This document shows, one piece after another, positions 15,573-20,559 of a stretch of 26,584 nt of DNA (positions are counted from its first letter, which is position 1; the number at the start of each line of letters is the position of its first letter). A model generated the notes under the pieces. It saw only the letters and a program-made list of their open reading frames with translations, was not told where the DNA came from and searched no databases. The stretch is from positions 1-26,584 of the IMG/VR virus record IMGVR_UViG_3300027805_000074. One strand, written 5' to 3'. Source of the DNA: a virus. Made by a program: the position numbers and the translations under genes.

Positions 15573-16283
15573 TTATTTGTTGATTTCGAAAATTGCTGTG
15601 TATTGGACTGCGGCCAACATAGCAGCGGAAAAACCTGCTATTGCAATGGCTGTGCCGTGAGAACCTGAGTGAAAGATGTCGGTCACGGTGCCAAGAAACC
15701 TTGTTGGATTCCCACAAACACCGCCCATTAGGCCGTAATACAACCTCGAGAGGTTGCAAAAAGCCTCGTATCCGATGAGCAAGAAGGATAAAATAGCTGT
15801 AAGCCAAGAGCTGGTACCGGCAAGCGTGAATCCGAGTGCCGTAACGCTGAGTACGATGGTGTATAGCGCCGCCGTAATCGGCTCTGCGGTGATCTCCCCA
15901 GTTACGTGGTACATATTGGTGACACTTGCAGCCGTCGGGGCAACAAGCAGGAAGATTAGCATGGCGCGCCGCAGATTGAATTCAGGCGCGGAAGGTTTTT
16001 TTGCCGGCGGAATGGTTACCGGCGTGGCAGTGACCGGCTTATTTGCCGGTTTGTTGGCGGCGGCTTTTTTACGGCCGTCGGCAAGCAGTCGTCCGGATAT
16101 TTCACGGGGTAACGGCTCGGTTGCATCGAACGGTCTGGTGGGGAACATTCGCTTATATTTCATTCGTACGGCGTCCGTCCCAACGCCAAGAATGTTCGCT
16201 ATATCCTTCGCGGTAATGTTCGCCATATCCTTCGCGGTAATGTTCGCTACAACGTTTGCGGCAATGTTCGGATGTGTGCTCAT
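15573..16283 (-). CDS. Helix-turn-helix protein with four membrane helices
   Basis: Product of 236 residues from the ATG at 16283; the frame upstream overlaps the promoter. Residues 20-45 look like a helix-turn-helix (ITAKDIANILGVGTDAVRMK). The segment before it holds a duplicated NITAKD element, encoded by a direct DNA repeat near 16196-16250. A Lys/Ala/Pro linker (about 68-100) leads to four hydrophobic helices near 105-122, 137-155, 159-178 and 210-231. A cytoplasmic DNA-binding domain tethered to the membrane is suggested. It is the first gene of the minus-strand operon, directly downstream of the shared promoter region. No family recognised; it might regulate in response to membrane state (speculation). 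Confidence 0.72.
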   Translation of the reverse strand: MSTHPNIAANVVANITAKDMANITAKDIANILGVGTDAVRMKYKRMFPTRPFDATEPLPREISGRLLADGRKKAAANKPANKPVTATPVTIPPAKKPSAPEFNLRRAMLIFLLVAPTAASVTNMYHVTGEITAEPITAALYTIVLSVTALGFTLAGTSSWLTAILSFLLIGYEAFCNLSRLYYGLMGGVCGNPTRFLGTVTDIFHSGSHGTAIAIAGFSAAMLAAVQYTAIFEINK

Positions 16284-16306
16284 ATTTCGTTCGTTCGTTT
16301 GTTGTG

Positions 16307-16389
16307 CAAAGATAGTGAAACTTATTTCACAATTACAATAAAAAGACAAAAAAAAATTAAACTAATTTCACAAATGCCGTTTACCTTTG
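16307..16389. promoter_or_regulatory. Divergent promoters with shared operator-like sites
   Basis: On the minus strand TATCTTTG (16314-16307) fits the Bacteroidota -7 box TAnnTTTG and lies 24 bases from the ATG at 16283. On the plus strand TACCTTTG (16382-16389) lies only 4 bases before the ATG at 16394, which implies a leaderless or nearly leaderless mRNA. The palindrome GTGAAACTTATTTCAC (16315-16330) abuts the minus -7 box, and a second TTTCAC half-site (16366-16371) lies upstream of the plus -7 box. A common repressor is likely. Confidence 0.65.
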
Positions 16390-16393
16390 TCGC

Positions 16394-16651
16394 ATGAGCT
16401 ATCTTTTAACTCCGGCAGAAGCCTGGGCAGATTTTTGGGAGCATGTCAGACCTGTTATATGGGAGAATCTGACTCCTTCTGAAAGACAGGCATTGCAGCA
16501 GGCAAGGCGGGCTGCTGAAGGAAAAATTGTTAGAAAAGGGAGAGTAGTGCAACTAGGCCACCGCCGGTTGCAATATTTTTTGCAGCGTTACGCTCCTGAA
16601 AGATATACTTTTGAAATGTATATTCGGGTGAATCCCGAACATCTAAAATAA
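16394..16651 (+). CDS. 85-residue hypothetical protein in its own transcription unit
   Basis: Product of 85 residues, soluble and basic: MSYLLTPAEAWADFWEHVRP, ENLTPSERQALQQARRAAEG, then VVQLGHRRLQYFLQRYAPERY. The Gln/Arg-rich helical middle could bind nucleic acid, but no known domain is recognisable. The gene stands alone: a TAnnTTTG promoter ends 4 bases before its ATG, and two hairpins follow its stop. Divergence from the accessory operon and convergence with the repressor gene suggest a regulatory or lysogeny-expressed role. Confidence 0.68.
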   Translation: MSYLLTPAEAWADFWEHVRPVIWENLTPSERQALQQARRAAEGKIVRKGRVVQLGHRRLQYFLQRYAPERYTFEMYIRVNPEHLK

Positions 16652-16654
16652 TTA

Positions 16655-16681
16655 CACCCCCGGCGCAAGAGCCGGGGGGTG
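16655..16681 (+). terminator. GC-rich hairpin after the 85-residue gene
   Basis: CACCCCCGGC (16655-16664) pairs with GCCGGGGGGTG (16671-16681) with one extra G, around a 6-base loop. It begins 3 bases after the stop at 16651. The following T content is weak, so it may act together with the next hairpin. Confidence 0.65.
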
Positions 16682-16702
16682 ATTTGTTAGAACACCTGCT
16701 GT

Positions 16703-17068
16703 CTAAGCCTCTCCGCCTGGAGGGGCTTTTTTGTTTTGTGCAGACATAAGGTCGTACAGTTCGGCTTTGAGCCGGAGGATTTCAATTTTTGCCGCGGCCA
16801 GTTCCTTGGCCATAGCTTCTGCCGGGTTGACTGGCGGGAAACCATTCACGAACATTAATTCGGAGTTGCCTAACAAATACTCAATGTTTACGTTGGTGTA
16901 TCGTCGGAGGGTGCGCACGATCACGTCTGAAGTGATTGTTCGCTTGCCGGATAATATGCCGGATACGATGGGTGGAGATATGGTAGTTTCTTTGCAAAAC
17001 TTTGACGGCGTGAGTTTTAACGCATCGAGAAGGTTTTTAAATAGTGCAGAATCGGCGCTTTTTTCCAT
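16703..17068 (-). CDS. CI-like repressor, XRE-family helix-turn-helix
   Basis: Product of 121 residues from the ATG at 17068. Residues 9-60 form a Cro/CI-type helix-turn-helix: FKNLLDALKLTPSKFCKETT, then SPPIVSGILSGKRTITSDVI and LRRYTNVNIEYLL, the usual order of a Bacteroidota XRE domain. The C-terminal part (84-112) is a leucine-rich coiled coil (ELAAAKIEILRLKAELYDLM) fit for dimerisation, in place of a LexA-like autocleavage domain. No Ser-Lys protease motif is seen, so induction would not be by RecA-stimulated self-cleavage. It is divergent from the early operon, with paired repeats in the intergenic DNA. It is the likely lysogeny repressor. Confidence 0.8.
   Translation of the reverse strand: MEKSADSALFKNLLDALKLTPSKFCKETTISPPIVSGILSGKRTITSDVIVRTLRRYTNVNIEYLLGNSELMFVNGFPPVNPAEAMAKELAAAKIEILRLKAELYDLMSAQNKKAPPGGEA
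16705..16735 (+). terminator. Intrinsic terminator, plus strand
   Basis: AAGCCTCTCC (16705-16714) pairs with GGAGGGGCTT (16719-16728), one G-U pair, around a GCCT loop, and is followed by TTTTTTGTTTT. This is a good + strand terminator. It overlaps the last codons of the repressor gene on the other strand, so the two genes converge tightly. Confidence 0.82.
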
Positions 17069-17078
17069 GGGAAAACTG

Positions 17079-17188
17079 AAAAATGTTAGCAAAATAAAGA
17101 TTTAGTTAGATGAATGTATTTTTTTACACTCATTAACATTTTTTTTTACTCGGTATGTATGTTAATTGGTTTTGTTAACTTATATTTG
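17079..17188. promoter_or_regulatory. Early promoter and candidate repressor operators
   Basis: A -7 box TATATTTG at 17181-17188 lies about 27 bases before the ATG at 17216 and drives the early operon. Around it are inverted elements: AAAAATGTTA (17079-17088) against TAACATTTTT (17134-17143), a perfect 10-base match, and GTTAA...TTAAC (17161-17179) just upstream of the -7 box. All carry a GTTA/TAAC core and are candidate sites for the divergent XRE repressor. Confidence 0.6.
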
Positions 17189-17215
17189 TGCTATCATTTA
17201 ATTTTGCGTAACAAA

Positions 17216-17677
17216 ATGCACAAAGATACCACAAAAATAAAGGCCAAAACGGTGCGCTTCATTCACCGCGGCTTCAGCGGCAAAGAGTTCCTTTTGGAGT
17301 GCCGGGTGACTATTTGGCCGTTTGAGGACGAAAATGGCGCGCCTCAATTGCCGTCGGTGGACGTAGAAATAATGCGTACTGAGGATATGAGTGGATTCCC
17401 AATGAACGTGGAAAGTTTGCCTAAGCAGGTAATTAAAGAAATTGAATACATAGCCGGAGAATACTGCGAGTATGACTGCAGTGTGCCGAGGTTTTTTTCG
17501 GACGAATTACAGCAGGCTGAAATGTGGATGAAGGAAAAGAAAGACGCTTTTTTTGCCGCCCTTTCTGCGCAAGAAGAAGCGGAGCGCAGATACCGGGAAG
17601 CAAGACGCCATCACCGGGACGCCGAAGAGGAAGTAAATCGAATTAAAAGCATTGCAAACACGAAATATGATTACTGA
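17216..17677 (+). CDS. First early gene; unknown protein with C-terminal coiled coil
   Basis: Product of 153 residues from the ATG at 17216, which sits downstream of the early promoter. An upstream ATG at 17114 would place the promoter inside the gene and add an unlikely hydrophobic leader. The N-terminal half is beta-rich (KTVRFIHRGFSGKEFLLECRVTIWPF), the middle acidic, and residues about 95-148 form a long charged helix (QQAEMWMKEKKDAFFAAL, EEAERRYREARRHHRDAEE). As the first gene opposite a repressor it holds the cro position but has no helix-turn-helix. Function unknown. Confidence 0.65.
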   Translation: MHKDTTKIKAKTVRFIHRGFSGKEFLLECRVTIWPFEDENGAPQLPSVDVEIMRTEDMSGFPMNVESLPKQVIKEIEYIAGEYCEYDCSVPRFFSDELQQAEMWMKEKKDAFFAALSAQEEAERRYREARRHHRDAEEEVNRIKSIANTKYDY

Positions 17678-17888
17678 TATTGAGCAGATTAAAGATGAAA
17701 TTCGGGATGGCGACTACAAACTGGTTGCCAAGCGTGCCGGTGTTCACTACAACACTGTCGTGAATCATATTCACGGCAAGCACAAAACCAAATTTGAAAC
17801 TGAAAAGCGGCTGCTAAATGCATGGTCTGAGATCATAAACGAACGGCGGGCTTGGCGAGCCGAACTCAAACGCAGACTTAATTACTAA
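17667..17888 (+). CDS. Small helix-turn-helix DNA-binding protein
   Basis: Product of 73 residues from the ATG at 17667, which overlaps the upstream gene by 11 bases; a TTG at 17652 is less likely. The core KLVAKRAGVHYNTVVNHIHG (about residues 18-37) is a clear helix-turn-helix with A-x-x-x-G-V-x-x-x-T-V. The C-terminal half is a basic helix (NAWSEIINERRAWRAELKRR). It could be the Cro-like or antirepressor-type switch protein of the early operon, but size and fold alone do not settle this. Confidence 0.75.
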   Translation: MITDIEQIKDEIRDGDYKLVAKRAGVHYNTVVNHIHGKHKTKFETEKRLLNAWSEIINERRAWRAELKRRLNY

Positions 17889-17892
17889 CGAT

Positions 17893-18627
17893 ATGGAAGC
17901 AAAATCTTACGGAGAAAACAAAAAAAAGCGCCTGATAACCGGGCGAAAAGACAAAGACAAGGAAGGTCGGCAGGTGCTTAAACTTCGGGTGGATACGATT
18001 CCCGCTGATTGCGGGAATCGGACGTTCGAGACGTACACCTCAGAATCGGGAACGTACTGCTATGAAATCTTCTCCAATTTCACCGCGGTGGTGAAATCTG
18101 TTTACAAGATGAGCAAAAAGATTAAGGAGATTGATATGCCTTTCTTGGCGCTTGATGTGGAAAGCGGCGGTGAAGAAATAATTTGGGAAGTCGGGCAACT
18201 GGACAGCCGTAACAGCTTGAACCTGCTGGCTCGGATGCTGAACCCGTACTACGAGCCGTGGGAAAAGGCAACGTTTACGCCATACGATATGACGCGTGAT
18301 GGGAAAAGGCAGATTGGTATTTCTATCCGGCAGGGAGTAGATACGATCGGCTCCCCGGAGTGGAATGTGTTGAAAGATCAAGGCCGCCCGGATCCGCGTA
18401 CATGGGAAGGCCGCGGCGGAAAGATTGAATATGACTTCATGCCGGTGGCTGAGTGGATGCTGGATCGCGTAATTAAGAAAATCACAGGGATAGGGCCAGC
18501 CCCTACTCAAACCAGCGTGCGCGCATCCAGCGATGCCAATCAGATAACCAGTAACGTACATGTGGAGTATTCCCCGGCGAATGACAGGGCGGGTAAATCA
18601 TACGATGAAGACGATCTTCCTTTTTAA
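17893..18627 (+). CDS. Candidate single-stranded DNA-binding protein with acidic tail
   Basis: Product of 244 residues. The C-terminal end SYDEDDLPF is like the acidic tail of bacterial SSB proteins (DDDIPF type) that recruits replication partners. The preceding 35 residues form a polar linker (RASSDANQITSNVHVEYSP). Residues 1-200 do not show the ordinary SSB OB-fold signature; they include a basic N-terminus, FETYTSESGTYCYEIFSN and GRPDPRTWEGRGGKIEYDF. This could be a divergent ssDNA-binding protein or a recombination-annealing protein. It is upstream of the replication genes on the same strand, but separated from them by the 18628-18944 gap. Confidence 0.62.
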   Translation: MEAKSYGENKKKRLITGRKDKDKEGRQVLKLRVDTIPADCGNRTFETYTSESGTYCYEIFSNFTAVVKSVYKMSKKIKEIDMPFLALDVESGGEEIIWEVGQLDSRNSLNLLARMLNPYYEPWEKATFTPYDMTRDGKRQIGISIRQGVDTIGSPEWNVLKDQGRPDPRTWEGRGGKIEYDFMPVAEWMLDRVIKKITGIGPAPTQTSVRASSDANQITSNVHVEYSPANDRAGKSYDEDDLPF

Positions 18628-18655
18628 CAGACAGCCGGGAAAGACCGGCAATTAT

Positions 18656-18740
18656 TGCCCGGGGGCAGCCGGACTGGGGACAGCGGCAAATACAATAAGG
18701 ACATTGGGTATTAAATGCGGTTCGAATCCGCACCGGGCGC
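18656..18740 (+). tRNA. tRNA-like element with long body and non-canonical anticodon arm
   Basis: TGCCCGG (18656-18662) pairs with CCGGGCG (18733-18739), one wobble pair. A perfect T arm follows the tRNA plan: TGCGG (18716-18720), loop TTCGAAT, CCGCA (18728-18732), joined directly to the 3' acceptor strand. The 85-nt length fits a class II tRNA. A D-like arm GCCG/CGGC with loop GACTGGGGACAG is present, but the connector before it is 5 bases instead of 2, and I could not draw a normal anticodon arm; the discriminator is C. It may be degenerate or not an aminoacylated tRNA. Confidence 0.42.
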
Positions 18741-18767
18741 GAAGATTTTCATGAGAGAGATTATGAC

Positions 18768-18787
18768 GCCCGCCAAAAGAGGCGGGC
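18768..18787 (+). other. Perfect 7-bp GC hairpin between the tRNA-like elements
   Basis: GCCCGCC (18768-18774) and GGCGGGC (18781-18787) pair perfectly around AAAAGA. It resembles a terminator stem but is followed only by AAATTT. It separates the two tRNA-like elements and may be a processing or transcript-end structure. Confidence 0.55.
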
Positions 18788-18795
18788 AAATTTAC

Positions 18796-18859
18796 GGGGA
18801 AGTGGCGAAAGCGCAAAATGGTGATTTCGAGTGACCGGGTTCGATTCCCGGCTTCCTCA
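18796..18859 (+). tRNA. Short (64-nt) tRNA-like element, possible Thr anticodon GGT
   Basis: GGGGAAG (18796-18802) pairs with CTTCCTC (18852-18858) with one wobble. The T arm is perfect: CCGGG (18835-18839), loop TTCGATT, CCCGG (18847-18851). The discriminator is A and CCA is not encoded. The remaining 32 nt are too few for standard arms: a 3-bp mini D arm GCG/CGC (805-814) and a 3-bp anticodon stem AAA/TTT with loop ATGGTGA (18818-18824), which has T33 and would read GGT (Thr). A reduced, degenerate or mimic tRNA. Confidence 0.45.
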
Positions 18860-18879
18860 CGCAGAGCAACATTTGATTT

Positions 18880-18928
18880 AGTTAGGGTAAGAACCCGGCA
18901 GCTCGTAAGAGTTGCCGGGGCCCTGACT
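18880..18928 (+). ncRNA. Long hairpin with GNRA tetraloop
   Basis: CCCGGCAGCTC (18894-18904) pairs with GAGTTGCCGGG (18909-18919), 11 bp with one G-U, capped by GTAA, a GNRA tetraloop. Outside it AGTTAGGG (18880-18887) pairs with CCCTGACT (18921-18928), 8 bp with one wobble, across a TAAGAA/G internal loop. It ends 16 bases before the start of the next gene and could be a leader element of that gene or part of a larger RNA. Confidence 0.6.
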
Positions 18929-18944
18929 GCAAAAACCACGTACT

Positions 18945-19283
18945 ATGACTATGAGTAACGTAAAAACAAGTTCGTCAGAAACCTATCATTCAACTTCGGC
19001 GGAAAGAAACACCCTGCGGCACCGTATTGCCCGGTATATCTTGATGCAAACGTGTTCAGGGAAGCCGGTGACAAGGAAAGACATCGCCAGGTTTATGGGC
19101 ATTGAATCATCTACGGTAGCCGGCCGCGTAAATGAGATTGAAAAAAACGGCATCGAACTGGATGGTAAGCCGTACCGCTTGGAATACCTGGAACGCCGGG
19201 TAAAAGATCCGGTGACAGGAAAGCACGTAGAAGCATTCGCTTTGGTCAACAACGCTAATCAGCAAATGCGACTTGCAATATGA
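18945..19283 (+). CDS. Winged helix-turn-helix protein
   Basis: Product of 112 residues (110 from a second ATG at 18951). After a Ser/Thr-rich N-terminus, RHRIARYILMQTCSGKPVTR leads into KDIARFMGIESSTVAGRVNE (about residues 46-65), a clear helix-turn-helix, followed by EKNGIELDGKPYRLEYLERR and PVTGKHVEAFAL, which look like the wing. Such small wHTH proteins occur in phage early regions, with roles in regulation or replication that are mostly untested. It is coupled to the next gene by an ATGA overlap. Confidence 0.75.
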   Translation: MTMSNVKTSSSETYHSTSAERNTLRHRIARYILMQTCSGKPVTRKDIARFMGIESSTVAGRVNEIEKNGIELDGKPYRLEYLERRVKDPVTGKHVEAFALVNNANQQMRLAI

Positions 19284-19534
19284 TTCATCGGAAATCCAAC
19301 GCAATCGAAATTCCCATGAGCGAAGTGCCGGATGAGCAGCGTATCTGCGATCACTGTGATACGCTTGCCGACGGTGTGCTATACCGCTGGTCGAAACCCA
19401 GCCAGGTGCCGAGGGCGCTCGGCGGGAAAGTGCGAAAACCGGAGGTATGTCTGTGCTTTTTGTGCAGCATCGCATACGGACGGACCATGGAAATAAACGG
19501 GTGGAAAAAAATAAATTGTGAAAAAAGTTTTTGA
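19280..19534 (+). CDS. Small Cys-rich, probable zinc-binding protein
   Basis: Product of 84 residues. Two cysteine groups are visible: CDHC near residues 23-26 and CLCFLC near 57-62, separated by a basic stretch (RWSKPSQVPRALGGKVRK). The spacing is compatible with one zinc ribbon. It starts in an ATGA overlap with the wHTH gene. Its stop codon (TGA 19532-19534) lies inside the 19-bp palindrome upstream of the next promoter. No named family recognised. Confidence 0.68.
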   Translation: MIHRKSNAIEIPMSEVPDEQRICDHCDTLADGVLYRWSKPSQVPRALGGKVRKPEVCLCFLCSIAYGRTMEINGWKKINCEKSF

Positions 19535-19557
19535 ATCTCAAAAACGATGTATATTTG
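19527..19557 (+). promoter_or_regulatory. Promoter of the replication operon with 19-bp palindromic operator
   Basis: TATATTTG (19550-19557) is a TAnnTTTG -7 box. Upstream, GTTTTTGA (19527-19534), ATC, TCAAAAAC (19538-19545) form a perfect palindrome with 8-base arms that covers the place of the -33 box; its TTTG lies 16 nt before the -7 box, somewhat closer than usual. A protein bound to the palindrome would block initiation. The predicted transcript start, about 19562-19565, coincides with the first paired base of the leader structure. Confidence 0.65.
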
Positions 19558-19561
19558 TCCC

Positions 19562-19758
19562 GCTAAAACATTATTGAAGGAGCCATATCAGGCTCCAAAT
19601 ATGGGGCCTTTTATTGCTCCCAGCAGCGTTGTATTCAAGATACGGCGGTCTGTCCTTACCGAGCTGGTTAGCCCAGCATGGCTCCTTCAAAGAGTGTTTT
19701 AGCAGCGGTATGTGGCAGGCCGTCTTTTTGTTTGCCACGGATTAAACAACGCTGCATT
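19562..19758 (+). promoter_or_regulatory. Structured 5' leader with alternative folds, upstream of the replication initiator
   Basis: Helix P1: GCTAAAACA (19562-19570) with TGTTTTAGC (19695-19703), continued by TTGAAGGAGCCAT (19574-19586) with ATGGCTCCTTCAA (19678-19690), 22 pairs with a small internal loop. Helix P2: GCAGCGTTGT (19623-19632) with ACAACGCTGC (19746-19755), ending 3 bases before the ATG at 19759, with ACGGC (19642-19646) and GCCGT (19719-19723) inside it. P1 and P2 interlock, so they form either a pseudoknot or two competing folds. Local arms GGAGCC (19579), GGCTCC (19591) and GGGGCC (19603, followed by TTTT) also allow a terminator/antiterminator choice. Confidence 0.65.
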
Positions 19759-20559
19759 ATGCAAGAACAAGATAAATCCAGTTGCTTTGCGATTATTCCG
19801 GCAGACGTGCGCTATTGCACCGTCATTCCTGACGGCGCCAAACTTCTCTTCGCCGAAATTACGGCGCTTTGTAATCGCGAAGGATACTGCTGGGCTTCAA
19901 ATTCTTATTTTTCTTCGTTGTATAACTGCTCAACTGATACTGTTAGTCGGTGGGTGAAATTATTGCAAGACAACGGGTTTTTGCATGTTGAAATTGATAA
20001 GTCAAAAGGTAATCAGCGCCGAATATACTTATCAGGGTGTATCCGCAAAAATGCCGATACCCTACCTGCAAAAATGCAGATAGGTACCAGCAAAAATGCG
20101 GATACCCTATCCGCAAAAATGCCTATAGCTATCCGCAAAAATGCCGAACAGAATAGTAAATATAATAATACAGAGAAAGATATTGTTATTGAAAGCAAAA
20201 ACCAATTTCAAAATTGGTTACTTTCAATAAAAACTGAAAACAGCACCCGCGAAGCTTTTTCGCTTTCTCGGAAAATCCCGATCGTCAATTTTGATGAGTA
20301 CTTTGAGGCATTTGCCCTCGAGGCAACCGCCAAAAGCGAAAGCTACCATACTCGGGCTTCTTTGCTTTCGCACTTTCTGAATTTCTCTTCTTCGAGACAT
20401 TACCGTTCGACGCAAAAATATTCCGGCGGCGCGCCTGGCCGATCGGCGGAGCCTGCTCGGCGCTTCGCTACCGAAACGGAAATTGCAGAGCCTCGGCACC
20501 GTATGGTGGTATCTGCAGACAGCGAAGGAATTAAGGAACCCAAATACCGTCCGATATGA
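19759..20559 (+). CDS. Replication initiator (replisome organiser) with origin inside the gene
   Basis: Product of 266 residues from the ATG at 19759; the earlier in-frame ATG at 19678 lies in the structured leader and gives an unrelated N-terminus. Residues about 8-85 are the winged-helix domain of phage replisome organisers: FAIIPADVRYCTVIPDGAKL, LFAEITALCNREGYCWASNS, YNCSTDTVSRWVKLLQDNGF. The middle is a 15-residue repeat (KNADTLPAKMQIGTS, KNADTLSAKMPIAIR) encoded by the iterons. The C-terminal part is low in recognisable motifs and may bind the helicase or its loader. It starts the replication operon and overlaps the next gene by four bases (ATGA). Confidence 0.85.
   Translation: MQEQDKSSCFAIIPADVRYCTVIPDGAKLLFAEITALCNREGYCWASNSYFSSLYNCSTDTVSRWVKLLQDNGFLHVEIDKSKGNQRRIYLSGCIRKNADTLPAKMQIGTSKNADTLSAKMPIAIRKNAEQNSKYNNTEKDIVIESKNQFQNWLLSIKTENSTREAFSLSRKIPIVNFDEYFEAFALEATAKSESYHTRASLLSHFLNFSSSRHYRSTQKYSGGAPGRSAEPARRFATETEIAEPRHRMVVSADSEGIKEPKYRPI
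20041..20230. other. Probable origin of replication: iterons, AT-rich DNA, inverted repeat
   Basis: GCAAAAATGC occurs five times at 20045, 20068, 20090, 20113 and 20135, spaced 23, 22, 23 and 22 bases, so all face the same side of the helix. An AT-rich stretch follows (about 20150-20200). Then TTATTGAAAG (20186-20195) and CTTTCAATAA (20221-20230), with AACCAATTT (20200-20208) and AAATTGGTT (20211-20219) nested inside, form a 45-base inverted repeat. Iterons, A+T-rich DNA and a palindrome inside the initiator gene match the known plan of the lambda O/ori region. Confidence 0.8.

Larger units (their letters stand above)
18628..18944 (+). other. 317-bp gene-free stretch of structured elements
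   Basis: No plausible coding frame of the + strand fills this gap. It contains, in order: hairpin GCCGG/CCGGC (18634-18649), a tRNA-like element (18656-18740), hairpin GCCCGCC/GGCGGGC (18768-18787), a shorter tRNA-like element (18796-18859), and a long hairpin with a GTAA tetraloop (18880-18928). It lies between two early genes on the + strand, so it is probably transcribed. What it does is not known. Confidence 0.75.

Noticed and set aside
15754-16341. 195-residue + strand frame
   Set aside because: Opposite the helix-turn-helix/membrane protein gene; the minus frame has a promoter and fits the operon.
17114-17215. N-terminal hydrophobic extension of the first early gene (ATG at 17114)
   Set aside because: It would span the -7 box and operator-like repeats; the ATG at 17216 lies at a normal distance downstream of the promoter.
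19678-19758. Longer start for the replication initiator
   Set aside because: The extra 27 residues are encoded by helix arms of the leader, and the family normally begins close to the FAIIPA segment.
20041-20144. Possible CRISPR-like array
   Set aside because: Regular spacing, but the 10-bp core with 12-13 bp between is too short for repeats and spacers, and it is coding; iterons explain it better.
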